Shown in pieces: positions 44,726-56,930 of a stretch of DNA of 64,000 bases. The DNA comes from Colletotrichum lupini (Eukaryota > Ascomycota > Sordariomycetes > Glomerellales > Glomerellaceae), in assembly GCF_023278565.1 (NCBI RefSeq), contig NC_064682.1:4030001-4094000 (forward strand). Reading direction: 5' to 3'. Within the stretch, counting starts at the first letter, position 1. Every line of letters begins with the position of its first letter. The position numbers and the translations under genes were made by a program. The notes under the pieces are model-generated. The model saw nothing but the letters and a program-made list of their open reading frames with translations, was not told where the DNA came from and made no database searches.

Positions 44726-47192
44726 GGGGCCGGTATGGAGAATCCGGGTGACACCAGATCCCGATGCGATACGACGCAACACAAGATCGAATTCGACAAT
44801 CCGCTGCTATTTTGTCTTGGCTTGCACAAATATGATTCGACTCGCGGCAAACTTGCTGGGGGCTGAACAACAAACAGCTCTTCCTTCAGTCGAGGTGGGT
44901 GATGGACTCTAGGTCGATGGTCAGGATCCCTCGGTCTCGGCGCTTACGAGAGAACCGAGGCCGAGCGAACCATCCCACAGGCCCCTCTCCTCCTGACTCG
45001 AGATGTAAAGTGCGAGCGCCGCCCAGACAAAGTGCGAGATGAAGCGCGCAAAATCCGGTGGCAGACCACAGCACCTGCTTGTTTGCCTAGGGAGGCTGAC
45101 TGTACCCATGGACCATGAGCCATGGGACATGGCTTGACCGCTTTCAGTTCTTCCCGTCGTCAGCGCGCCCGCAGAAGGCTTGATGACGGAGTAGACTCCG
45201 TCCGCATGCGTCCTAGTATCGAGCTTTGAACAAGTCCTTTAAGCTTCGCCGAGGTCCCCGAACGCGTACTATGTAGGGCGTCCCTTTATTTTTCCAGCCA
45301 CCACGTGTCTGATCTTTCTGGTTTCTCTGATCTTTGTTAATCTAGAGGGATTGTCTAATCCGTCGTCTTTGAGACCGGTATAGAGGCTTTTTTGATTAGA
45401 TGCTTCAATGTCTCAATGTCATATGCGACTCGGGGGTCGGGCAAGCCCGTGAAGGATGCAGCGAGAACCCTGCTGCATACTATGTTCGCGGCTGCAGCCC
45501 CTGTGCTTCAATCTATCATTGATGCCAGTTGAATAGCCATATTGACAATGGTTACATAGTCGCCTTAAGAGGCAACTTGCCTCGGTACGGGCTGCCGAAG
45601 AGGAAAGAGTTGGCGTGTCAAAAGGCCCTTGATCAATATCAATAAGGTTCAACATGCTGGGAACATCCAAAAAAAGATCCATGAACATTGAAGACCATTG
45701 ACACGGTACCATGCAGAACTTACTCGTTATCAAATCTCCGACTATCACTGACACGGTGAGTAATAACTAAATGGATCGACCCAGCCAGAACCTTTTCGTG
45801 TTAGTTCGTGGGGTTCCGCGCCGCTCAACGTCCATTATCCGTATCATCAGGGCATCGGGTTAACCGAGTTAGGTACGGACGCGCATCCTCCGACGCTTCA
45901 ATTGGGACCAACGTCGTAGAAATGCATGCTCAGTACCAAACATCAGTCTTGTCTACACAGCAAGTTTCGACGATAGCCTTCAACATAATTTCCCTGACCC
46001 TTGACTCTTCCGGACGGATCACTACCGAGGCGATGGTAAGCTCCCGCGATGGCGCAAAGGGGGGCTACTGGCTATGCCCCGCAGACTTATTCTACACAAA
46101 GATGCTTTTCGGGCGTTGGAGTTCATCCTCATCGACCAGCCTCGAGGGAACTTGACTGCCCTCACACGCAACCTAGGTACTCCGTGGGGTATGGGGTCTT
46201 CAGGTTGAACTTACCCGCCGTGTAACCAGTGGACCGGATGGCACTTTAGGAAAAAGTGACAAAATCAGAAATCGTACGAACTGAAACGCAAACAACGACT
46301 CTTCGTCTAGCATGTGGCATATGGTGCCATTCGTTGCGGGACGGAGTACACTATCACTCTTTTCATCCATAACTGCAGTACAGACGGACGTACTGTATTC
46401 AACTTCGAGGGCGCGTGATAGTTGATCCCCGTTTAGATTTAGCGAGGAGTGAACAAGGTTCTCGGCTACACAAGGGCCTAATTCATGCAAAGTCTGAGCG
46501 CACGCCCAGGACGTGTGCTGGCATGAAACGTCAGGTACCGCCATTAGGCGCGACATAGACTTGCGGGAGCTTCTTTTAGAAGTGTCGCGATTCGATCATC
46601 AGGTTGAGGTTGGGCAGGAAACGATCAGACATGTCAGTTGCACTGAAGAGGCCAGGCGATCGGAGAATGAACGGGGGGTATATGGAGATTGTGAAGTCTG
46701 TATTGGTAATGAAACGAGAGAATGGTATCACAAACCCATAGGTAGATCATGATGTCTCTTTGGGGACCCCTCCCATGGTGGGCAGACACCTTTCGTAACC
46801 TTCGGATTCCTACCGAGGCTTCTAAAAACCCGTTCCCTTTTTTGAGCATTGCTGCAAAAGTCCCGTCATGCTCCTCTGCATCCCGCAGTCACCGCCGTGC
46901 CATAGAGAGAAGGAGAAGAAAGATCACAAGAGTGTAGTGCAGGCCTCGACTCCTTGACGAGGTGCCTCCACGTTAAGCCAACGAACGAGGAAAAAAGACA
47001 AAGAAAACTCAAATCCTCCGTGGAGTTGCCTCACGGCAATCGTACCATGAGGAGTATTTCCCATCAGCCGTGTACATAAAACAGAATGATATCTCACCGC
47101 CTCGCCCCAAAGCAAAAGTAGAATAAATCCATAAGTCTTGAAGCAAGTCCAGATCAAGAGAAGAAAGAAAACCTTAAAAGGGGACCGCTCCG
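44726..47192. other. Intergenic region between two transcription factor genes
   Basis: About 2.5 kb. It holds the promoter of the gene at 42385-44725 and the 3' region of the next one. A CACGTG E-box occurs near 45303. The plus- and minus-strand frames (for example 45808-46155 and 46200-46556) lack good starts and domains. No gene is supported. Confidence 0.45.
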
Positions 47193-48996
47193 CTATACGC
47201 CCACCGAGATCGGCGGCAGAGTTTGCATGAAGTCGAGCCAAGATGCTCCTGGTTGGTTGTCCCGAATATCCCACACGGCTTTCAGGAATGTTTCCATGCT
47301 GCTACGATACTTGCTGTTGCCGCTATCGATGAGCGACTTGATGGCATCCATGGCAGTCTCCCGCTCAGCCGCGTCCTTTGCTTCGATGGCTGCAAGAGTG
47401 TACGGAAAGCTGACACAGCGTTGCTTGTCTTGCGAGACTGTCAACGTCATCTGCAGGTCTGAGATGATGCTCTTTGCCATTGCAGATGCCATGTCATCCT
47501 TTTCGCCAAACTTGTACCTCAATCGGTGGATGTACAGCATTGCTGCCGTCTTGTAGATGCGGCTTTGGGCCAGCATGTGAATGACTTCGCTCGTGGTAAA
47601 GCGGTTTGTAAAGTCTGGAGGGATGACCGGCTGCCATGCTTCGATTTCTTGCTCCACTTCGTCCAATGCTTGCGTCTGTTCTTCGACGTCGACTTCGTGG
47701 TAGAGATGATAGCTGATGCGGCACAAGTCGTACATGTGTTGCAGCAATGGCATACACACGCCAACATACGCATCGACATGGCCCGCTTCGGGAGGTGCGA
47801 TTCCACACACTGGGAGTTCGCGCTGCATCAGGCATTCGTTGATGTCGACAGCCGTCATGTATACGAGGATGTAGTGTGTCCGTGAGCTGGATATTTGTGA
47901 GGTTCCCAGAAGATGGCGAATGTGGCTCAGCACGTATCGTCGTACAGGCGCCGCACTGGTGCCGAGGGCCATGTTGGAGAAGTACACGATTCCCAATCCC
48001 AACCCTGCCCACGGTAGCAGTTCGTCGCGCTTGAGTGTAGGCAGTGGACAGGATCGAAGGTGTTCGACAGCCATTGCGCCGCGGTGTAGATTCGCTTCCG
48101 GATCGTATTCCCCCGTCTCCAATCCCATAGATGACGCAAATGCGCTATACATGGCGATGTAGGCGTCCTTGCCCTGGTCGAACATGGAAAATAGATGGAC
48201 TGTCATGTCCAGCTGCATGCTGTCGACGAATGTTGGGCTGATGAAGTACTGCATAAAGTTGGACTTGTGCAGTAATCGCGATAAGGAATTGCGTTCGACG
48301 GTATCTAACCGGCCCAGCGTGCTACCGTATGGACTGAGTGACTCAAGGATCTTGGAAGGAGGACTCGATGCCGATTCGGTTGACGAGTCGGACGAAGCAT
48401 CGTCGGGAGGGCTGCCGACGCTCGAGGCCGTCGCTATACTCGGCTTTCGTGATACGGAACACGGCGGGGAGCTAACGCGGGCGACAGTCGTCGTTGTTGT
48501 CGTCGTCGGCGGCGCTGTCGTCGGGACGATCACGTTGGCCTTTCGAGGGATCGGGTTCGGACATGGCACACCGGCGCCCATGATCTTGCTCCTAACTGCG
48601 ACCTTTGACCTCCCCTTGACTGCTGACCTTGGCACGGGGCGTACAAAGACGCAGTCCCGGCCGTTCATCATGCAGCGATCGCATTGCGGGTTACCTTCCG
48701 AGAAGGTGCATTTTGACTTCTGATAGTAGCACGGCGCGCACGCCTTTGCGACGGGCTGGAGACGGAAAGGGTCAGCATGGTGACGACGGAGGGGCAGAGG
48801 CGCCGAGGCACCCCGGTGTTTGGTGGTCAAGGAAGGGAACACATGGTCGAGTGATCGAGGTGACCGAAGGCGACGATGATATATCATGAACGCCGATGAC
48901 GTTCATGATAGTACATCAACACTCAACACCCGATGAAAGTGGAATGTCTCGACGGAGATAGGCGATGACGAGAAGCTGCTGTGCTGCACTCACCAT
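47193..48996 (-). CDS. Zn2Cys6 transcription factor (Fungal_trans_2 type)
   Basis: The preferred model has a first exon made only of the start codon (48996-48994, in CACAATG), a 238 nt intron (48756-48993: GTGAGT donor, a GCTGAC branch followed by a pyrimidine tract and CTCCAG) and a second exon 48755-47193, giving 521 aa starting MPVAKACAPC. The alternative is one exon from the ATG at 48887, adding 44 low-complexity residues in place of the M. The zinc cluster has Cys7, 10, 17, 26, 29 and 36 with a long middle spacing (CTFSEGNPQC). A Ser/Thr/Pro linker includes a Thr7 run. The remainder (from about STLGRLDTVERNSLSRLLHKSNFMQYF to the C-terminus ASWLDFMQTL) looks like Fungal_trans_2, a helical domain of pathway regulators. 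It acts in the nucleus; the target pathway is unknown. Confidence 0.85.
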
Positions 48997-51345
48997 TGTG
49001 AATCAAGATTCAGGTGGGGTAGTCCATTCGATGTGCTCCAACAGACAAAGTTCTGTGGGGAGAGAACAAGAGTGACACGGCCAGGACACGCAAGAAATCT
49101 GGGTCGATAAAGGCCTGTGGCGGGTCGTTGATGATTAATACGTGTAAGCGTTGCGCTCTCGGGATTCTGTCTCTCTTCAAGGTGTGAATCCTCCTCGATT
49201 TCTGTATTGCCAAGGTTGAATAGCCGTCGTCCTCGGGTTGATGCTGTGAGCTTTTGGTGGTGCGGGCAGAGAAGGTATGTGTGTGTGCAGTCCGGGTTCG
49301 TTGAATGTAACTGGCAAGTCGAGAGTGCGTTGAAGAGTACGTTGGGGAACCGGCGTTGCAGCGGACGGGCGAAGATCAGTAATTGCCGAAGGAGTTAAGG
49401 AGGAAATGGGATGTAGAAGTGATGTTATGTTATGGTTGTTGGGCAGAAGGAGGAAGACAAGACAAGACTACAGTCTACTGGTAGGGGGCCTGGGATGTGA
49501 GATTAAGCTTCGGGCATGGCGCGCATGGATTTGATCGAGCGAGCAGTCAGGCTGAGGGAGCGGTCTGATCCATGGTGATCATGAGGGATTGATATTCGGT
49601 ATCGGGACGACGGAGACTCGAGGCGTTTGGTTTGGTCTTGTTTGGTGGGCTTGGGTGGTGGTCAAGTCAAGTACTACAGACAATGTATCCTGCAACCCCC
49701 CCTTTTGAGAAGTGTAACCTGACGGAGGGGGGGAACCAGGGGTTGGACGAAGGAGAACGGGGAAGAGAGAGGACGAGCAGGTAGACCCAGAGAGGGTCAA
49801 GGCTACCAGGAGTCTAGGGGAACGGAACAAGCAGCCAGCTTGGGGTGTGTGGGCAAGCAAAAAGACAAGGTAGGGATTGGTCAGGATGGGATGGGGAAGG
49901 CAATGGGAGACGTGGGATGGTGATTTTGGATTAGGCAAAGCCGCCGCGAGGCAACGGCTGTGCTGGAGGGTATTCTGTTTGCTTGGCTTCTATGGCTTGG
50001 AACGCCGCTTTGCTCGCTCGTTTGGCGCAGAGAAGGATGATGAAGGTGACAGAAGGTAATGATTTGATGATGAAAGGCGGAACAAATCTAGGGGTCCCCG
50101 ACTACGACCTTCATCAGTAACCGGAGCCAGCCATGTACGGATACATGCCTCCAGTCTCTTCAATGCTCATTTCTGTTGGCATATTGAAAGGCAGAATGGG
50201 GTGTGCTGATGTACCAGCACTAACAGAATTCCCCTCCACCATCTTCTCAGGCTCCTCTCTCTCCCTCTTCCCTCTCACCCTCTCTCTCACTCAGCTGCCA
50301 CCATCTAGGATCGATGTCTGGCGGGCTGGCGACCGCATGCGGGTATACAGAGCTAGCGTCTACGGATGCTAGCTGGCAATACATGCGCCAGTCCGTGCGC
50401 ATCAGAAGTAGAGTACGAAAGATCCAGCAGAGAGAGCAAAGGAGACTGCTGAGTGGTGAGTGGTGAGTGGTGACTCGGTGAGTGGGAATAGAAGATGAGG
50501 AGAAAGGGAAACGAAGCCTGTCTTGCTCGTCAGCCCGAGCAAAGCACAAGCATGGAAGGCTTGGCCTCGCACATGTCTTCCTGTGAGAATAGTCAGTACA
50601 GCCTGTATGGTACTTCCGACGTTCTATGATATCCGCGTACGTAAAGACTACTCCGTACACACTTTTTCGTATCGACATAGTTGTATGCTGGCCCTTCAAT
50701 GAGTCTCTCTGAACGCTACGCTTCCATCGCTTGGCTTCAACCAGCGGCCTTGCTTGCAACACTGCTCCCCCCCCCTGAAACGTCGAGGCGGTGCAGTCAC
50801 AATATGGGCACGCCCGTTGGCCCTTGGGAAGCAGAAAAAGAGTGGCCCGTTTTGACTTTTTCCCTTGCACTCGCACGGACTTTGTGTTAAAGCAAGGGCA
50901 GAAGCGAGGAGAGACACGCATGCCAGACTCCAGAGAGGGCCACCGCAAAATGGTAGTCTTCAGGCCTGGGTAACTGTGTGGAGTACCTGTATCCATAGGC
51001 TTACTACTAGTAGTAGTCCCGTAGAGACTAGGTAGTATGAATATCCGCAGAGAGTGGAGGATCAGAGGATGTTCTGGGGACCAAGCCCGGGACTGGGGGG
51101 CCCACGATGATGAATCCAAGGAGTGGAGGAGAGCGCTGTGATGCCCCCGAAATTCAGGGCAGCCTATTGAAGATCAGATGGGCTTGCGGGTTGTTTATCC
51201 CAGCCCGCCTACTGCTGGCCCGTACGAATACTCGCTCTTAGGCTTTATGCTATCCATCAACACCCTAGGCGATGCCACTTGATAGTGCTATAGCGACAAG
51301 AGAAAGCAATAGGTAAATAGTCTTAGACATTAGTGAGTGATTCGA
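48997..51345. other. Promoter region and gene-poor DNA before the AT-rich block
   Basis: About 2.35 kb upstream of the transcription factor gene, GC-normal with G- and C-tracts (for example near 49700 and 50768) and pyrimidine-rich patches near 50240-50295. The 290-codon minus-strand frame at 50247-51119 begins at TTG and looks like a chance frame. Composition changes abruptly at 51346. Confidence 0.45.
50451..50471. repeat. (GAGTGGT)3 tandem repeat
   Basis: Three perfect 7 bp copies, with a further GAGTGG a few bases downstream. Short and probably incidental. Confidence 0.6.
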
Positions 51346-51347
51346 TA
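51346..51347. repeat. Candidate TA target duplication, left
   Basis: TA immediately precedes the left terminal inverted repeat. TA also immediately follows the right one (63646-63647). Confidence 0.45.
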
Positions 51348-51430
51348 AACTAATAATAACCCCCCCTAGTTAAGGTAAGAGTCCTGTGCATAATAGTAAG
51401 TACTTAGTTATTAGTAAATCCTTAGGAAAA
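51348..51430 (+). repeat. Left terminal inverted repeat
   Basis: It starts AACTAATAATAACC followed by a C7 run. The first 38 bp are a perfect match to the right end. The next ~45 bp match with mainly transition differences (for example GTGCAT here against ATATAT at the other end). Confidence 0.8.
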
Positions 51431-54400
51431 TTTCTAACTAATTAAGGGCTAAAAATATTTCACTATATAAGCGCTTTATTACTGATTTAAATATTACGAG
51501 TTTTATATAATAAGGGAATATACTACTTTACGCTTTACTAAATTATTTTAAAAATATTTCTTAATTATATCTCCTCTTAATTATACTAAAATTCGCTTAT
51601 TATAACCGACTCTATAAAATTATTCTTATAAGACTTATTTATTATATATAATAATAATATTATTTTAATACTTTTACCTTAGTAAAGCGAATTTAATTTA
51701 TTATAAAATATGTAAAAAAATTTAAATTACGATAGCGTATTTACTTTATATTTTAATTTTTATAAATATTAAGCTCCTATTTATGAAGAGTTAATTAAAC
51801 GAGTAAGTATTATATAAATTAAACCTCTATACTAAATATTAATATAATACTTAGGTTATAAATAATAATTCTAATAATTATATTATTATTTTTAATAACT
51901 TAAATATCCGGACTAAAACTTAAAATAACTAAAGTATTATTATAATATAATAGCTTTAATATACGGCTAGTATACTTAAGTTTTCTTTAATTATTAATAA
52001 TAAAGTTACGCTTATTATCTTAACTAAAGCCTTATTTATAAAAGAAATTGAGTAGCTATAAGATATAATATATTTAACTTTTTATTTCTTAATATTAAGA
52101 ATTATTAAAAAATAGTAGATTTAATATAATACTTAACGAGGTATTATTAGTTTTTTAATAATTAGTATTATTTTAAGAGATATACTTATAATACGATATT
52201 ATTATACTTATTAAGGTAATAAAGCCTATTTATATATATCCTATAACGACTTTTATTATATAATTATTTTAAAAAACCTCGTTAAGAAGTATAATATATT
52301 ACGAGATAGAGTTAAGATATTTAATATTATAAAAAAGATTATTAAGTAAGTCCGGTTATTTAAAAAAATTTTTTAAAACCGTTTTAAAACCGTTTTAAGA
52401 ACATTTCTAATCGTTTTCTTTTTAAATAAAATACTATTTATACCGTATATACTAAATTTAAAAAAGGCGTTATATATTAAAAATAAAATATAATATACTT
52501 TTTTAAACTAAAAAAGATATAATATAATATATATATAAGATTACTTAATAAAATAATATAAATAATTTATAAAAGACTTAATAAGAGCTTATTAGTTTTT
52601 AATAATAAATCTTAATATACCGAAATTTGTATTCTTTATAAAAACTTATAAATTATTACTTTTATTTAATTTTATTAAATTAAAAATATTATATATAATA
52701 TATTAAAATAGCTATAAATAAAACGAATACGCAATTTATAAAAAAAAGGGGTTAAGAATATTATATATTTATATTAAATCGTTAAAAACGTTCTATTTAT
52801 AATAAGCTTATTAAATATTTTATTGAGAAATAAGGCTAAGTTATTACTAATTAAATAAAACTTATTTTAAACTACTATTTAAACTTAAAGTAGTAAAGTA
52901 TTCCGTTAAATATTAATACTTTATTCTAAAAAATATTAAGATAATACTATTTATTATTTTAACGTTTTATAGTAAATATAACTATTTTTTATTATTATTA
53001 AATAAAACTCTAAAAGCTATTATTTAAAATATTTTTTAAGTTCTTTAGAGGATTAATAAATTAAGTACGAGTCTAAACGCTTTTTTTTAATCTCCTTAAC
53101 TCTAAGAATTCTTAGTTAAGAATAAGGGGTAAATAATTATAAATATTTATTAAAGCCTTATAAAAATAGACTTTTTATAATATATTATTTATCAATAATA
53201 GATTTTTCTATTTCCTAAAGGAAGTTAGACCTTAGTTCTTATATTATAATAATAATAATAAAAATAAGCAAATATATATAAGTTTTTTTATAAATATAAA
53301 AAAATAGCTATTTTAATATTATAATAAGTATATAATATATTTAATATATATATTAATTTAATACTAACTATATAATTATTTACTTTTTTTAAGAGTAAGT
53401 AAAATAATAAAAGTTCGATAATATAAAGTCGTTTATAATTAATATAAATTATAAATATATAAAGGGTATAAGTTAGTAAGAAATTATTTAGAGCTAATAT
53501 AGTTAGAATAGTAAAGAAAGTATATTATAATATTAAAAATAGTTTTAAAATATTTCTTAACTTTTATTTTAAAGTTATTAATATATTATTTATAAAACTC
53601 TACTTTTTATACGGGTCTATATAAATACTAAAACTATAAATATATATTACTATATATTTCGAGCTATATTTAATATCTTAGAGCGAAAGTATTAAGTTTA
53701 GGTCTAATAAAAATACGTTTATAAAACCGGCCTTTTTAAAGTTACTTTAGATTAAGTAAATATAGTAATTAAGGGCTTAAATAAATACTTTATTAAAAGG
53801 TTTAACCCTTAATAAATATAGCTTATATAAGTCTAAAACTATATATATTTATATTACGTATATTTTAAAAAAAGTATTAAAAAACTCCTAAGTAAAAATT
53901 ATTCTCGTAGTATAAACTTTATTTATAATATATTAATATCTTTTTTAAAATATTAAATAGTACTTAATTATAACGAGCTATATAATATAATTTATCGTAA
54001 GTATTATATCTTACTATATATAGCTTATAATAGAAACATTTTAAAAGTATTTTAAAAAAGGAAAACGTTTCTAAAATATTTTTAAAATATTTCTTATTAA
54101 TACCTTACCTAATTAATAATAACTTATTACTTTATAAAAAACTTTTCGTAATATACTAACTAAGTAAGATATAAACGAGAACTATATATTATAACCGGGT
54201 TTTATAATAAAATAACTAAGGTTTCTCTAAAAGACTAGCTTTTAATACCTAATAATATAAATATAGTTAAGATTTTTTACTTAGTTTTATATATTTAGAC
54301 TAGTTAGTATCTCCTTCTACTTATTATAATTAATAAATACGTGTTAATAATTAACTATTATAAGTATTAGCTAACTTTAATAATACTTATAACCAAAATT

Positions 54401-56614
54401 AGAATTTAATATCGTAGGATTTCGTAACGTATTATAAGTATATTATAACTTTATATTAAAATATTAATATTATAAGCCGTTTTTAATATCTAATATAATA
54501 TTAAAATATATCTAAAATGCGCTTTAATAAATACTTATTAACTATTAAATTAAAATGAAAGGTAAAAGATCGGGCTAAGAGTTTATAAATTAATATTAGA
54601 GAACTATCTCGTACTTAATAAAGAACTCGTAAAGATTTAGTTATTAATTAATAAAGTAGTTCTTAAAATAAGAACTTTAATAGCTTTAGTTTTAATAATT
54701 ATAATAATTTTAATAATACCTAATCTTAACGCAAAATAAGTATTTTATTTTTTAAAGTACTTTTTTTACTAAATAAAAATTAAAACCCCCCGAGTTCCCT
54801 AATATTTTATAATAATTTATAAAAATAAACTACTTAATTATAAATATAAATAAACGTAAATTATTTTATATTTAAAAAATAATAAATAAGGGTTAATAAA
54901 ATCTAAAAAAATAAAGAACGAAAAAAATAAGAGTTTAAACTTAGATAAGAACGTAAAAAGCGCGAGTTTTTAATAAACTAGGCCCATAAAGAGTATAAGT
55001 TTATTATAAAATAAGATTATTTAAATAGGGTAATAAAAATAAAAATAGCGCTTAATTAACAAAAATAAGAGTAGGAAATAAGCTAATAAAATAAAAGTTC
55101 TTGAAATATTTTTATATTTATTTCTTTTTTAACTTCATTTTTATTTAAGTAATTTGAAATATTTCTTTTATAATATTAATATAAAGTATAAATTAATATT
55201 TATAATATTTCATTAAATTATAAATAAGAATGTTTTATAGGTTTCTTTAAGTATTAATAATAAGAAAAATTATTTTTTTAATAAAGTAATTTACTAGGGC
55301 CGTACTATATATTACGTATTAAAAGAAACTAAATATATTACGCTCTATATTTAATTACTAATTAAAATTAACTAATTTGACCGTTCTTTTCTTTTTATTA
55401 ATAACTTTTAACATTTTTTTATTTATTTAAAAACCGAGCTATACTTATTTAAATATATATAAAACCTCTTAGTATTAGCTTATATAAATAATTAAATCCT
55501 ATATTATATATTCCTTTTTATTAAGGGTTAAGGGGCCCTTTATATATTCCCTTACGTTTATAATATAGCTTATATTAAAGGGATTTTTAGCTCTATAAAG
55601 TATAATTTTTAAGTTAATATTAATATACTAAATCTTAATATCCGTATTAACTTAGCTATTTATAGTATTTATATTATTACCTAGCTAAATTTTATATTAT
55701 TAAAAAGTGCTTTATTAATTCTTAAATATATTTACGTTAATTATAATAGTTATAATATTAAGCTAACTAAGGGTACCTAGCTTAAGAAAAGTAGACTTAT
55801 TAATAAGTATTTTTAACTTACTAATTACTAACTATATACTAAGAAATTCCCATTAAAATAATATTTTAACTAGCTAACTTCTTAATTAGTTATCTAACTA
55901 GCTATTTAAATAATAATTTATATATTAATAAGTTTATTTAATGAAGTTATTTAATAAATCTATTTAGTTTAAATAAAAAGTAGCTTTAAGTAATATTAAA
56001 AGTAATAAGAATAAAAAAAATCTTTATAAACTTTAAAAAATAATAAATATTAGCCTATTTAGTCCTTTTTTTAAAAACCTCTACGTTATTATTAAAGTTT
56101 AGAACCTTTATAATTAAAAAAGGCTGCTTTTAACTATTATAGCCGATTATTATAATTAACTATTATAACTAATTTCTATTATTAACCTTTTTAATTAGTA
56201 TTATTATATAAATATATTACTTAGCTTATTATTAATAAGTAGTTAAAAAGGGTAGCTTACTTATCCTGAATTATATAGTAGTTTTCGTATTAAAATTATT
56301 ATATTACGTTAAGCGCGTACTTAGGGTATATTACGTATATTATATAGTTAAAAGATATACCGTATTATATAATTTTTTTTAAAGCGTAATCCCGTTAAAA
56401 TTAATCTTTTATACTTATAAAGTTAGAAAAAAACTACTATATAAGAGTTAATAAATTTAATATTATAAAATAGAATAAATATAAAGCTTAAGGCTAAATT
56501 ATTTAATATATTTTTTAATATAATTAGTTTAATAAGCCTAGGCTTATATAAAGCGCTAGTATTTAATAATATAAGTTTCGTAAATATAGTTATAAATAAT
56601 AAATTATTACTAAG

Positions 56615-56930
56615 GCTTAAGAAAAGAATAAGTAGTTATTATATTATTATTTAAACCCTTAGTATAATTAATATAATTATAGCCCTAGCTTTAAAGCCTC
56701 TATATACCCTTTATATTATAAATTTACTAAAATAATTAAAAATATTATTAAAACTATAAGCTAACGAGTTAGGATTTAGGCTCGTAATATACGTATTATT
56801 ATTTAAAAATAGTTCTTAAAGTCCTTATTTACCTAGCGAAATATTTATAATACTAAGGCTCGTATAAGCTAAAAAAAACTAGCTAAATACTTACTAATTA
56901 TAATATTAATTAAACTATTTAATAAGCGAG
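56615..56930 (+). repeat. Internal direct repeat, copy 1
   Basis: From AGAAAAGAATAAGTAG to TTATAATATTAATTAA this stretch matches 61212-61625 in the same orientation. Both contain TTAGGATTTAGGCTCGTAA and ATATACGTATTATTATTT. Differences are mainly transitions. Confidence 0.65.

Noticed and set aside
50247..51119. 290-codon minus-strand frame
   Set aside because: It opens at TTG and not ATG, has a skewed Ser/Arg/Cys composition and no domain, and overlaps pyrimidine-rich promoter-like DNA. A chance frame is more likely.
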